Positions 46,106-55,175 of a stretch of DNA of 64,000 bases are shown here, piece by piece. Position 1 is the first letter of the stretch, and each line of letters begins with the position of its first letter. Below the pieces are notes generated by a model, which saw only the letters and a list, made by a program, of their open reading frames with translations, did no database searches and was not told the origin of the DNA. Source of the stretch: Rhizobium sp. BK650 (GTDB lineage: Bacteria > Pseudomonadota > Alphaproteobacteria > Rhizobiales > Rhizobiaceae); contig NZ_JACIBK010000011.1 in NCBI RefSeq assembly GCF_014195325.1, positions 62,001-126,000 of the forward strand. The letters are read 5' to 3'. Made by a program: the position numbers and the translations under genes.

Positions 46106-46185
46106 AAACAAAAAAGCCCCGCCGGCTGTCGGCGGGGCAGATAGGGAAAGCTCTCCGAAAGGTGGCAGGAGAGCGTTTGTATTTC
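46106..46185 (-). ncRNA. Candidate small RNA, alpha-r8/mmgR-like
   Basis: Read on the reverse strand, GCTCTCC and GGAGAGC (46174-46150) form a perfect 7-bp hairpin whose loop holds CCACCTTTC, complementary to a Shine-Dalgarno-type sequence. A short linker (TTTCCCTATCT) leads to the terminator hairpin GCCCCGCCG/CGGCGGGGC (46138-46116) and TTTTTT. Two hairpins of this size and loop recall the Rhizobiales mmgR (suhB-type) family from memory. The 5' end is a guess. It may also be the 3' end of the yghU transcript. Confidence 0.5.
46116..46138 (-). terminator. Rho-independent terminator (leftward)
   Basis: GCCCCGCCG pairs with CGGCGGGGC around a 5-base loop; on the reverse strand it is followed by TTTTTTGTTTC. 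It ends the candidate small RNA or yghU. Confidence 0.85.
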
Positions 46186-46346
46186 AGCAAGCCTGAGAGG
46201 ATGAGGCGAGGGCACTTTTGCCGAATTTGGTACAGTTCGCTTTAAAACCCATCATTTTTAGTGGGAAAAAATGCGATTGCGGTCTGCTACAGTTTTTTTC
46301 AAAGGCGGACGCGTGATCGAAAGGCGCGTCCGGCCTCTTCAATCCG

Positions 46347-47225
46347 CTAGCTGGCTGGCGCTAGCTTGTCCTGCGTCTTCGTATCGAAGTCGCTGGCATC
46401 ATGGCGTTCGCGGAGCTGACTGGAGGGCTCGCCGCTGAGGCGGTTGACCATGCGGCCGCGCTTGACGGCCGGGCGGTCGCCGATCATGTCGGCCCAGCGG
46501 TTTACGTGCTTGTATTCCTGCACCTGCAGGAATTCGGCGGAATCGCCGTACATCCAGCCCTTCACGAGGCCGCCATACCAGGGCCAGATCGCCATGTCGG
46601 CGATGGTGAGTTCGTCACCGGCAATATATTCGCTTTCTGCCAGACGCCGGTCGAGCACGTCGAGCTGGCGCTTGGTTTCCATGGCGAAGCGGTTGATCGC
46701 ATATTCGATCTTCGTCGGCGCATAGGCATAGAAGTGGCCGAAACCGCCCCCGAGATAGGGCGCGCTTCCCACCTGCCAGAACAGCCAGGAGAAACATTCG
46801 GCGCGCTTGGCCGGATCGGTCGGCAGGAAGGCGCCGAATTTTTCGGCAAGATAGGTGAGGATCGCGCCGGATTCGAAAATGCGCACCGGCTTCTCGCCGC
46901 TGCGGTCCATCAGGGCCGGGATCTTGGAGTTCGGATTGACTTTGACGAAGCCGCTGCCGAACTGGTCGCCATCGCCGATCTTGATCAGCCAGGCGTCATA
47001 TTCCGCGCCGCTCTGGCCGAGTGCCAGCAGCTCTTCGAGCATGATGGTAATTTTCACGCCGTTTGGCGTTCCCAGCGAATAAAGCTGCAGCGGATGGCGG
47101 CCGACCGGCAGTTCCTTCTCGTGAGTCGGCCCTGCAATGGGGCGGTTGATGCTGGCGAATTGACCGCCGTTTTCCTTGTCCCAGGTCCAGATCTTTGGGG
47201 GCGTATACTCGGACGAACTGGTCAT
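46347..47225 (-). CDS. yghU: Glutathione S-transferase-like disulfide-bond oxidoreductase
   Basis: This 292-residue protein matches E. coli YghU, a glutathione-dependent disulfide-bond reductase of the nu-class GST family. It has the family N-terminal extension (KIWTWDKENGGQFASINRPI), the thioredoxin-fold half with LYSLGTPNGVKITIMLEEL and NPNSKIPAL, and the helical C-terminal half (AIWPWYGGLVKGWMYGD). The preceding 164 bases to the next gene hold its promoter. About 160 bases follow to the nearest strong leftward terminator stem. Confidence 0.93.
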   Translation of the reverse strand: MTSSSEYTPPKIWTWDKENGGQFASINRPIAGPTHEKELPVGRHPLQLYSLGTPNGVKITIMLEELLALGQSGAEYDAWLIKIGDGDQFGSGFVKVNPNSKIPALMDRSGEKPVRIFESGAILTYLAEKFGAFLPTDPAKRAECFSWLFWQVGSAPYLGGGFGHFYAYAPTKIEYAINRFAMETKRQLDVLDRRLAESEYIAGDELTIADMAIWPWYGGLVKGWMYGDSAEFLQVQEYKHVNRWADMIGDRPAVKRGRMVNRLSGEPSSQLRERHDASDFDTKTQDKLAPAS

Positions 47226-47389
47226 GTGATCTCCTGACAGAATAACTTCGTGCTTTGAATGAATGGCCCAATCCTTAACCTCAATTGGGGCCTATGAACA
47301 TATTGGTAGCAATGAAGTTATTGTCATCGGGGCAGCGGCTTTTTAATCGCCGCCGCTTTCAGCCATGCCACGCAAGACTGCGCAGCGTT

Positions 47390-48055
47390 TCAGAAGCTGA
47401 GCTTGCTCTTCTGCCGGCCATCGGCATCGAAGTTCTCGGGCGAAAGCCATGCCTCGTATCCGGCCTTCAGCCTCGGCCAGTCGCTATCGATCATGGCAAA
47501 CCAGGCGGTGTCCCGGTTGCGGCCCTTCTGCACCATATGCTGGCGGAAAATCCCCTCGAAGGTGAAGCCAAAACGCTCAGCGGCGCGCTTGGAAGGTTCG
47601 TTGAGATTGTTGCACTTCCATTCGAAACGCCGATAGCCGAGCGCGTCGAAGACATAAGCGGCGCAGAGATAGAGCGCTTCGGTCGCAACACGCGTGCGGG
47701 CGATTGCAGGTCCCCAAAGGATGTTGCCGATCTCGATGACGCCGTGGGCAGTATCGATCCGCATCAGCCCCTGCCGGCCCTCGGCGCGTCCCGTCGCCTT
47801 GTCGATGACGGCGAAGAACAGTGGATCCTCGCTCGCGGCGGATCTTTCCAGCCAGGGCGTGAAGGCCGCCATGTCAGCCGGCGCCTGTTCGAAAAGATAG
47901 CGGAAGCGATCTTCCGCGCCCGGCTGCTGCGCCGAGCGGAGCAGGTCGGCTCCGTGTTTTGCCGTGTCCAGCGGCTCCAGACGGGAGTAGTGGCCCTCAA
48001 GCGGCGTGCGGGCGGGGCGGGCAACGCCCTTCCAATCGGCAAGATCCTTCGTCAT
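47390..48055 (-). CDS. GNAT family acetyltransferase
   Basis: This 221-residue RimJ/RimL-type acetyltransferase begins MTKDLADWKGVARPARTP and has the GNAT core VIEIGNILWGPAIARTRVAT and YRRFEWKCNNLNEPSKRAAE. The substrate is unknown. I chose the ATG at 48055 because it gives the N-terminus I expect for this group; upstream in-frame starts at 48082 and 48109 exist. It is divergent from a MocR regulator, which may control it. Confidence 0.87.
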   Translation of the reverse strand: MTKDLADWKGVARPARTPLEGHYSRLEPLDTAKHGADLLRSAQQPGAEDRFRYLFEQAPADMAAFTPWLERSAASEDPLFFAVIDKATGRAEGRQGLMRIDTAHGVIEIGNILWGPAIARTRVATEALYLCAAYVFDALGYRRFEWKCNNLNEPSKRAAERFGFTFEGIFRQHMVQKGRNRDTAWFAMIDSDWPRLKAGYEAWLSPENFDADGRQKSKLSF

Positions 48056-48113
48056 GTCAGTCGTTCCATTGAGCCTATGCATTGAACTCCGGCTGCTCTT
48101 GCCTTGCAAATGG

Positions 48114-48132
48114 ACTGGAGTAAAAGTCCAGT
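48114..48132. promoter_or_regulatory. Palindrome between GNAT and mocR-type genes
   Basis: ACTGGA-GTAAAAG-TCCAGT has perfect 6-bp arms and lies 30 bases before the regulator start, in the shared 106-base promoter region. It is a candidate operator for the MocR-type protein. Confidence 0.5.
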
Positions 48133-48161
48133 TTCGATCTTTTCAGCAGACCAGTTGAGGC

Positions 48162-49568
48162 ATGACATCCGCACCCACATGGCTGAGCCTCGATCGAAAT
48201 GGCGGCGATCTAACCGGCCAGATCTATCGAAGCTTGCGCGAGCGCATCTTGCTCGGCCAGCTTCCGGCTGGTCACAGGCTGCCGTCGACGCGTGCTTTTG
48301 CGGCCTCGCTCGGTGTCGCGCGCTCCACGGCCGTGGATGCCTATGACCGGCTGAAGTCCGAAGGCTATATCGAAGCTTCTGCGGGTTCTGCGACGCGGGT
48401 TGCTGCACTTGAGCGAATGCGGCCGGAACGGCAGCGGGACGATGGCGCGCCCGTTGAGGAAAAGAGGCCCGACCGGCCTTCCTATCGCGGCCTGTTCCGG
48501 CCCGGTGTGCCCGACATATCGGATTTCCCGCATGCCGCCTGGAGCCGTCACCTTGCCGCGCGCAGCCGCTCGCTGCGCATTCATCATCTCGGCTATGAGA
48601 ACCCGACCGGCATCCGCGAGCTGCGCCAAGCCATTCTTGCTCATGTTTCAGTGACGCGCGGCGTGGTCGCCGCGCCGGAGCAGGTCATGATCATGCCGTC
48701 CACGCGCGCGGCGATCGACATGCTGGCGAGGTCAATGCTGAGAAGGAGCGGGCGCAAGACCGTGTGGATGGAAGATCCCGGCTATCCCGCCGCTCGCTTG
48801 CTGCTCGCCGATGCCGGCGCCGATATCGTGCCGGTTCCCTGCGATGATCAGGGTATCGATGTTTCGAGGGCGGAAGGCCCGCAGCCGGCGCTGGTTTACG
48901 TGACGCCGTCCCATCAATATCCGACGGGTGTCACGCTCAGCCTGCCGCGCCGGCTGGCGCTGCTGGAGGCTGCGCGCCGTCACGAAAGCCTTGTCGTCGA
49001 GGACGATTACGACAGCGATTTTCAATATGGCTCGCGGCCGATCGCCGCCTTGCAGGGCATCGACAGGGCGGAGGTCGTCGCCTATGTCGGTACCTTCTCC
49101 AAGGTGCTGGCGCCCGGCCTGCGTGTCGCCTATGCCGTGGTGCCGCGCTGGCTGATGGCGGAGGCTTCGGAGGCGCTGCACCGCCGGGGCGTTGCCGTCT
49201 CCACCCATATTCAGGCCGCTCTTGCCGACTTTATCAACGAGGGCCGTCTGCGCGCCTATTTGAGGCGCATGAATGAGCAATATGCAGAACGCATGGCCCG
49301 GACGATCGGAATGCTGGAGAGCCGTTTTGGCGGAAGACTTGTTATTTCCGGCGGCAATGGCGGGCTGCAGCTTGCGGTCTGGTTTCGCGATGAAACTGCG
49401 GACGACCGTGGGGTCGTCGCGAGGATGAATGCATTGGGATACGGTCTGATGCCGATGTCGGATTTCTTTATCGGCAGATCCGCTCCCGGCATTCTCTTCG
49501 GCATCTCTCAAGCGCAACCGGTTGCTGTCGAGAGACTTGCAGCCGATCTCAGAACAGTACTTGGTTAA
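48162..49568 (+). CDS. MocR/PdxR-type regulator (GntR helix plus aminotransferase fold)
   Basis: This 468-residue protein joins a GntR winged helix (about 15-80, LTGQIYRSLRERILLGQLPA and FAASLGVARSTAVDAYDRL) to a class I aminotransferase domain (about 110-465). The PLP lysine is Lys314 in YVGTFSKVLAPGLR. Such proteins sense PLP or its adducts and regulate neighbouring genes. The divergent acetyltransferase is the likely target. No pdxS/pdxT genes are near, so a vitamin B6 role is not indicated. Confidence 0.92.
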   Translation: MTSAPTWLSLDRNGGDLTGQIYRSLRERILLGQLPAGHRLPSTRAFAASLGVARSTAVDAYDRLKSEGYIEASAGSATRVAALERMRPERQRDDGAPVEEKRPDRPSYRGLFRPGVPDISDFPHAAWSRHLAARSRSLRIHHLGYENPTGIRELRQAILAHVSVTRGVVAAPEQVMIMPSTRAAIDMLARSMLRRSGRKTVWMEDPGYPAARLLLADAGADIVPVPCDDQGIDVSRAEGPQPALVYVTPSHQYPTGVTLSLPRRLALLEAARRHESLVVEDDYDSDFQYGSRPIAALQGIDRAEVVAYVGTFSKVLAPGLRVAYAVVPRWLMAEASEALHRRGVAVSTHIQAALADFINEGRLRAYLRRMNEQYAERMARTIGMLESRFGGRLVISGGNGGLQLAVWFRDETADDRGVVARMNALGYGLMPMSDFFIGRSAPGILFGISQAQPVAVERLAADLRTVLG

Positions 49569-49573
49569 ACGCA

Positions 49574-49598
49574 TGCGCCCGGAGCTGGTCCGGGCGCA
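49574..49598. terminator. Strong hairpin between convergent genes
   Basis: TGCGCCCGG (49574-49582) and CCGGGCGCA (49590-49598) form a perfect 9-bp stem. T tracts are short on both sides, so it is a possible rather than classic terminator for the convergent regulator and protease genes. Confidence 0.55.
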
Positions 49599-49617
49599 GC
49601 GCTCACGTGGCCACCCT

Positions 49618-51120
49618 TCAAGCGGCGGCGAAGGGCACTGCCACGAAGGTCTTGTTGCCGCCGCGTTCGATCAGCAGCAGCACCGACTTGCGGCCGGCCT
49701 TGCCGGCGTCGGCAACAGCGGTCTTGACGTCGCGGGCGTTATGCACCGGCTTGTCGTTGACCGAGACAATAATGTCTCCGGGCTGGATTCCGGCAGCAGC
49801 AGCGGACTTGTCCGGGTTGACGTTGGCAACGACGGCACCGTTGACGCTGCGGGGCAGATCGAGCTGCTCGCGCATATCAGGGGTGAGGTCGGCAAGGCCG
49901 ATTCCGATGCTCGGCTGGCTGGCAGTCTGGCCCTGGTCGTCGCTGCTTTCGGCAGCGGCCCGCTTCTGCGTGTCTTCATTGCCACCGAGGGTGACATTGA
50001 GATCGACCGCCTTGCCGTCGCGCCAGACGGTCAGCGTTTCCTTGGCACCCGGCGAGAGGTCGGCAACGAGGCGCGACAGGTCTTTCGGCGTCTTGACGTT
50101 TTCACTGCCGACTGCGGTGACGATATCGCCGGCCTTCACGCCGGCATGGGAAGCGGGGGCGTCATCGGAGACGGCAGCCACCAGCGCGCCCTCAGCTTTG
50201 GAGAGGCCGACGGCATCGGCGACGTCCTTGGTGACTGGCTGGATCTGCACGCCGAGATAGCCGTGATCGATCGAGCCATCCTTCTGCAGCTTGGCAACGA
50301 TCGCCTTGGCTTCGTCCGAGGGAATGGCGAAGCCGACCCCGACGCTGCCGCCGTTCGGTGAGTAGATGGCGGTGTTGATGCCGACGACATTGCCGTCGCG
50401 ATCGACCAGCGGGCCGCCGGAATTGCCGTGATTGATCGGCGCATCGATCTGGATGAAATCGTCGTAGGGGCCGCTGTGCAGGTCGCGGCCGCGGGCCGAG
50501 ACGATGCCGGCCGTTACCGTCGTGCCGATGCCGAACGGATTGCCGATGGCAAGGATCTGATCGCCGAGCTTCAGCTTATCGGAATCGCCCCATGCAATCG
50601 TCGCAAGCCGATGCGGAGCCTGAACCTTCAGAACCGCAAGGTCAGACTTGGCATCCGCCCCTAGCAGCTTGGCCGGCAGCTCGGTGCCGTCGTCGAGCGT
50701 GACCTTGATGTCGATCGCATTGTCGATAACGTGGTTGTTAGTGACGATCACGCCGTCAGGGCTGATGACGAAGCCGGAGCCGAGCGCCATGGCATGCTGC
50801 GACTCGCGCTGCTGCGGTGCCTGATGCGGCAAAGGAATTCCCTGCTGCTCGAAGAACTGGCGGAACTGCTCATCCATCGGCGAATTGTCGGCGCTGGCGT
50901 TGGCCGCCTTCATCGTGGTGGTGATGGTTACTACGGCCGGCTTGTCGGCGTCGACGACGGAAGCAAACGAGCCGCTGGAGGCGAGAATGCCGCCGGCCTC
51001 AGCTGGTGCGGCAAGAGCCTTCGAGGAAGAGGAGATGGCGAAGGGCAGGGAAGCCGCGCCGAGAACGATGGCCGCTCCGACCAGTGCTGCGGCCCGGTGT
51101 TTGCGAAGAATGTTTGACAT
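49618..51120 (-). CDS. Do-type periplasmic serine protease (DegP/HtrA family)
   Basis: This 500-residue protease has a signal or anchor segment (AAALVGAAIVLGAASLPFAI), a trypsin-like domain with the triad His in TNNHVID, Asp in KSDLAVLKV and Ser in GNSGGPLVD, and two PDZ domains (about 290-375 and 405-495). It degrades or refolds damaged envelope proteins. The start at 51120 has AGGGA 9 bases upstream. Rhizobia have several paralogues, so I give no gene symbol. Confidence 0.95.
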   Translation of the reverse strand: MSNILRKHRAAALVGAAIVLGAASLPFAISSSSKALAAPAEAGGILASSGSFASVVDADKPAVVTITTTMKAANASADNSPMDEQFRQFFEQQGIPLPHQAPQQRESQHAMALGSGFVISPDGVIVTNNHVIDNAIDIKVTLDDGTELPAKLLGADAKSDLAVLKVQAPHRLATIAWGDSDKLKLGDQILAIGNPFGIGTTVTAGIVSARGRDLHSGPYDDFIQIDAPINHGNSGGPLVDRDGNVVGINTAIYSPNGGSVGVGFAIPSDEAKAIVAKLQKDGSIDHGYLGVQIQPVTKDVADAVGLSKAEGALVAAVSDDAPASHAGVKAGDIVTAVGSENVKTPKDLSRLVADLSPGAKETLTVWRDGKAVDLNVTLGGNEDTQKRAAAESSDDQGQTASQPSIGIGLADLTPDMREQLDLPRSVNGAVVANVNPDKSAAAAGIQPGDIIVSVNDKPVHNARDVKTAVADAGKAGRKSVLLLIERGGNKTFVAVPFAAA

Positions 51121-51628
51121 GGTGGAAGTCCCTTGCGAGAGCGTTGGCATTAGATGGCGTCTTGGTCCCCTACCATGGGCCTCGGCGCCAAAAAGTATCG
51201 TTGCCAATTCACGTTGTTGATTACTACGATCTCCCATGTATTCTTCTGTGAATACTATGATCATCAGGAATTGGCGCTTGATATCTATATGATCCGTTCT
51301 GCGTGATTTACAAATTAAACATTTATCATGTTTATATTACGATATTGTAAGACATTACTATGATTTAATCTTGGCCGATCACGCATCGCCGCAATCCTCC
51401 CGCCGCCTGCACCGCGAGGCGCCAGAACAGTAAAATATAGTCCATTCTTCCTATGATCTGCCAACCAGCCAGCTGCGTAACAAATCGAACCGCTCGAGAT
51501 CTTTACATACGGCTTCGCGCCTGGGTTGAGGTAACGGTAGAATCTTAGTAGGATCTAATTTAATTTTTCTTCATAAATGGAGGCTGCGAATCGGCGGGGT
51601 GAGGTTCGCGGCGGCCGAGCGGGAAGCA
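51121..51628. other. A+T-rich intergenic region between the protease and lacI-type genes
   Basis: These 508 bases hold no convincing gene. The part 51280-51380 is strikingly A+T rich for this chromosome and contains an inverted repeat AAACAT-TTATC-ATGTTT (51317-51333). Promoters for both divergent genes must lie here. I could not identify a heat-shock-type promoter for the protease with confidence. Confidence 0.5.
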
Positions 51629-52681
51629 ATGAGGGTTTCAGTGAAGCCAGGGCGGGAGAAGAAGAGCGGTGCCCATATCAAGTTGAGCGATGTTGCAAAG
51701 AGGGTGGGGGTCAGTCCGATCACCATCTCGCGCGCGCTTCGCAACCCCGAGATCGTCTCCGAAGAGCTGCGCGAGGTCATCCTGCGCACTGTCGAAGAGA
51801 TGGGGTACATTCCAAATCTTGCCGCCCGTGCGCTGGCCGGTCGCCACAGCGGTATCGTCGGCGTCATCACGCCGTCGCTTCAACATCCCTGCTTCACCGG
51901 TGTGATGATGGGCATCGAGGAGCGTCTGCGCGCTACGGATCTGCGCGTGCAATATGCCAACACGCTGAACGACGTCGATCAGGAGATCGACCAATTCAAA
52001 TCTTTCCTGGCACAAAAGCCGGCCGGTATTATCCTCGTCAATGCGGAATATTATGACGGGCTCGCGCTGCTGATGGACGCAGCCGCATTTCCAGTGGCCC
52101 ACGTCGCCGATCTCAGCCAGCCGCCGGCAACGCTCCTCGTCGGCATGTCGCATCACGTTGCCGCTGCGGCCGCCACTCGCTTCCTTCTGTCGAAGGGATA
52201 CAGGCGGATCGGTTTCATCAGCGGACTTGGCGATATCCGTTCGCGCCGCAGCCGTGCGGGGTATGAGGAAGCCATGCATCTGGCTGGCCTCCACAATCCG
52301 TCGCTGATACGCGGCGAAGACGGCTCCACCAGCATCGGCCTCGGACGAAGCTTGTGCAGCGAACTGCTGAAGCGCGTGCCGGATGTCGACGCGATACTCG
52401 CGCAAAATGACGATCTCGCCTTGGGCGCGCTGATCGAATGCAGCGAACGCGGCATCAGCGTTCCCGATGATTTCGGCATCTGCGGTTTTAATGACTTGGA
52501 GTTCGCGCAGTTCACCTCGCCGTCGCTGACGACGGTGCATGTCCCGCGTCACGATCTCGGCCACCGCGCCGCCGACATGCTGTTGCGCGCCATCCGGGAG
52601 GAACCGCCGCAGGAGCACAGGGTCGATCTCGGCTTTTCGATCATCGAGCGCGGTTCGACACGCCCTGAACGAAAACAGTAA
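51629..52681 (+). CDS. LacI family transcriptional regulator
   Basis: This 350-residue protein has the LacI headpiece (IKLSDVAKRVGVSPITISRA, about residues 16-60) with hinge helix NLAARALAG, then a periplasmic-binding-like domain ending SIIERGSTRP. It is close to the GntR (gluconate) subgroup by its FNDLEFAQFTSPSLTTV segment. No sugar genes adjoin, so the inducer is unknown. The ATG at 51629 has a GGGAAG element; a GTG at 51599 is possible. Confidence 0.92.
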   Translation: MRVSVKPGREKKSGAHIKLSDVAKRVGVSPITISRALRNPEIVSEELREVILRTVEEMGYIPNLAARALAGRHSGIVGVITPSLQHPCFTGVMMGIEERLRATDLRVQYANTLNDVDQEIDQFKSFLAQKPAGIILVNAEYYDGLALLMDAAAFPVAHVADLSQPPATLLVGMSHHVAAAAATRFLLSKGYRRIGFISGLGDIRSRRSRAGYEEAMHLAGLHNPSLIRGEDGSTSIGLGRSLCSELLKRVPDVDAILAQNDDLALGALIECSERGISVPDDFGICGFNDLEFAQFTSPSLTTVHVPRHDLGHRAADMLLRAIREEPPQEHRVDLGFSIIERGSTRPERKQ

Positions 52682-52694
52682 AGCAGAAATAAGA

Positions 52695-52718
52695 AGGGGA
52701 CCGATCGGCCCCCTTTTT
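52695..52718. terminator. Terminator between lacI-type gene and cysN
   Basis: AGGGGACCG and CGGCCCCCT form an imperfect stem followed by TTTT on the plus strand; the reverse strand runs into CTTCTTATTTC. It can serve both convergent genes. Confidence 0.75.
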
Positions 52719-52720
52719 CA

Positions 52721-54205
52721 TTAGATGTCGCTCGCCGCGCTCGACCAGAGGTCGGCCGCTTCCGATGCCGTCATCCGGCGTACTTCTGCCTCGTGACGGC
52801 GATTGGCGAAGAGTTCGCTTGCCATGATCTGCTCGGCAAGATCGGCCGGAAGCGAGAGGATGACACGGGCATCGTCGCCATGCAGACCGCTGACATCGGC
52901 GCGCTTGCCGGTCACCATGCCGCCGGCGATGGTATTGTTCGTCTCCGGGTCGATCAGGATGAAGGAGCCGGTCGCGCGGTTCTGCTCGTAAGGATCGAAG
53001 ATCGCGGCTTCGTCGAAAACGAGTCGCACCTTGCCGATGGCATTCATGTAAAGCCGCTGGGCGGAATTCCATGCCCCGGTCTTCAATTCGAGCTGGCTGA
53101 CAGGCTCGACCTGAACACGCTGGCGGCGCGAGCCACTCTTCAGCCAGTAGCGCTTGCCAGCGTCGATACCTTCGGGCTGCAGAGCAACGACCTGCGCGTC
53201 GAAGGAAAGGCCAGTCTGCGGCTGGCTGTCTATCGAAACGATCATGTCGCCGCGCGCCACATCTACCTGGCGGTCGAGAACGAGCGTAATCGCGTCACCG
53301 GCAACCGCCGCATTGCGCACCAAGTCGAAGGTGACAATCTTGCTGACATTGGCAACCATGCCCGAAGGCAGGATCATGACGCTGTCACCCGGCTTCACCG
53401 AACCGCCGGCAACCGTGCCCTGATAGCCGCGGAAACTTTCGCCCGGGCGCGAGACGCGCTGTACGGAGAGGCGGAAGCCGGTGGACTGGCCGGAGCGCAC
53501 AGTTGCATGTTCCAGCGTCTCGACCAGCGTCGGACCATTATACCAGGGCATGGCAGCCTGGCCGGAATAGACAACGTTTTCACCCTTTAGCGCCGACATC
53601 GGGATCGCGGTGATCTGCTTGACGCCGAGCGACAGCGCAAACTCTTTGAACTCGTGGGTGATCTTGTCGAAGCCGGCACGATCATAGTTCGTCAGGTCGA
53701 TCTTGTTGACCGCGAGCACGAACTGCTTGATGCCGAGCAGCGAGGCGATCGTCGCATGACGGCGCGTCTGCTCGAGAATGCCGGCGCGGGCATCGACCAG
53801 CAAGACGGCGAGATCGGCAGTGGAGGCGCCGGTCGCCATATTGCGCGTGTACTGCTCGTGGCCTGGCGTGTCGGCGACGATGAAAGAACGCTTGTCGGTC
53901 GAGAAATAGCGATAGGCGACATCGATGGTGATGCCCTGTTCGCGTTCGGCCTGCAGGCCATCGAGCAGCAATGCGAAATCGGGCAGGCCGAGATCGTTCT
54001 GCTTGCCGGTGGAATCGCGGCGAAGCGTTGCCGCCTGATCTTCCTTGACTGCCTTGGTGTCCCAGAGCAGGCGGCCGATCAGGGTGGACTTGCCGTCATC
54101 GACGCTGCCGCAGGTGATGAGGCGCAACGGGCGCGAGTCGCGCAGGGCCTTCAAAGGCTCGGCGGCGGGTACGGCGACGACGTTTGCGGGAATTGCTGCA
54201 CTCAT
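52721..54205 (-). CDS. cysN: Sulfate adenylyltransferase subunit 1 (GTPase)
   Basis: This 494-residue GTPase drives ATP sulfurylase. It has P-loop GSVDDGKSTLIGRLL, switch motif DTPGHEQYTRNM, NKIDL, and EF-Tu-like beta barrels after about residue 220. No APS kinase (CysC) domain is attached, consistent with an APS-reducing pathway. The ATG at 54205 lies 1 base after the cysD stop. It is the last gene of the cysH-cysD-cysN run. Confidence 0.96.
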   Translation of the reverse strand: MSAAIPANVVAVPAAEPLKALRDSRPLRLITCGSVDDGKSTLIGRLLWDTKAVKEDQAATLRRDSTGKQNDLGLPDFALLLDGLQAEREQGITIDVAYRYFSTDKRSFIVADTPGHEQYTRNMATGASTADLAVLLVDARAGILEQTRRHATIASLLGIKQFVLAVNKIDLTNYDRAGFDKITHEFKEFALSLGVKQITAIPMSALKGENVVYSGQAAMPWYNGPTLVETLEHATVRSGQSTGFRLSVQRVSRPGESFRGYQGTVAGGSVKPGDSVMILPSGMVANVSKIVTFDLVRNAAVAGDAITLVLDRQVDVARGDMIVSIDSQPQTGLSFDAQVVALQPEGIDAGKRYWLKSGSRRQRVQVEPVSQLELKTGAWNSAQRLYMNAIGKVRLVFDEAAIFDPYEQNRATGSFILIDPETNNTIAGGMVTGKRADVSGLHGDDARVILSLPADLAEQIMASELFANRRHEAEVRRMTASEAADLWSSAASDI

Positions 54206-54206
54206 C

Positions 54207-55160
54207 TCAGAAATATCCTTCACGCTTCTTCTTTTCCATGGAGCCGGACTGGTCGCGGTCGATGGCGCGGCCCTGACGTTCGGAGACCGTGGCGATCTCC
54301 AGCTCCGCGATTATGTCTTCAAGGGTAGTGGCCGTCGAGCGGATCGCGCCCGTCAGCGGGAAGCAGCCGAGCGTGCGGAAGCGGATGAAATCTTCCTGTT
54401 TCGTTTCGCCGGGCAGCAGCTCCAGACGCGGATCGGAGGCGGCGATCATCATGCCGTCGCGCTCGACATAGGGGCGCTTGGCCGCAAAATAGAGCGGCAC
54501 GATCGGGATATCCTCAGCCTGGATGTAGCGCCAGATATCAACTTCGGTCCAATTCGACAGCGGGAAGACGCGGACGCTTTCGCCCTTGCGGATCTGGCCA
54601 TTATAGATGTTCCAGAGCTCAGGCCGCTGATTGCGCGGATCCCAGCGATGGTCAGGCGTGCGGAAGGAATAGATCCGCTCCTTGGCGCGGGAGGCTTCCT
54701 CATCGCGCCGCGCGCCGCCGAAGGCCGCGTCGAATTGGCCGGCGTCCAGCGCGTTGCGCAACGCTTCCGTCTTCATGATGTCGGTGTAGCGGGCAGAGCC
54801 GTAGGTAAACGGCGTGATGTTTTCAGCCTTGCCGCGCGGGTTGATATACTCGATCAGGTCGAGATCGTACTTCTTCACGATCTCGTCGCGAAACGTAATC
54901 ATTTCCGCAAACTTCCAACCGGTGTTCACATGCAGCAGCGGGAAGGGCACGCGGCCGGGATAGAAGGCCTTGCGTGCCAAGTGCAGCAGCACGGACGAAT
55001 CCTTGCCGATCGAATAGAGCATCACGGGACGCTCGAATTCGGCGGCAACCTCGCGGAAGATGTGGATCGCTTCGTTTTCCAGCGCCTTCAGGTGCGGGTC
55101 GAGCGGCGGCTTGGCGCTCTGCGGATTGGTCAGTTCCGTATCCTGACGGGTATCGGGCAT
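54207..55160 (-). CDS. cysD: Sulfate adenylyltransferase subunit 2
   Basis: This 317-residue PP-loop ATPase makes adenosine 5'-phosphosulfate from ATP and sulfate with CysN. The PP-loop is [17 protein letters not shown]. It also shows [30 protein letters not shown] and the C-terminal [14 protein letters not shown]. It lies 15 bases after cysH and is immediately followed by cysN. The C-terminus GYF is normal for the family. Confidence 0.97.
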   Translation of the reverse strand: MPDTRQDTELTNPQSAKPPLDPHLKALENEAIHIFREVAAEFERPVMLYSIGKDSSVLLHLARKAFYPGRVPFPLLHVNTGWKFAEMITFRDEIVKKYDLDLIEYINPRGKAENITPFTYGSARYTDIMKTEALRNALDAGQFDAAFGGARRDEEASRAKERIYSFRTPDHRWDPRNQRPELWNIYNGQIRKGESVRVFPLSNWTEVDIWRYIQAEDIPIVPLYFAAKRPYVERDGMMIAASDPRLELLPGETKQEDFIRFRTLGCFPLTGAIRSTATTLEDIIAELEIATVSERQGRAIDRDQSGSMEKKKREGYF

Positions 55161-55175
55161 TTCGTACTCCAGAAC

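Noticed and set aside
51121-51300. Heat-shock (RpoH) promoter before the Do-type protease
   Set aside because: No pair of boxes near the rhizobial RpoH consensus with proper spacing could be recognised by eye.
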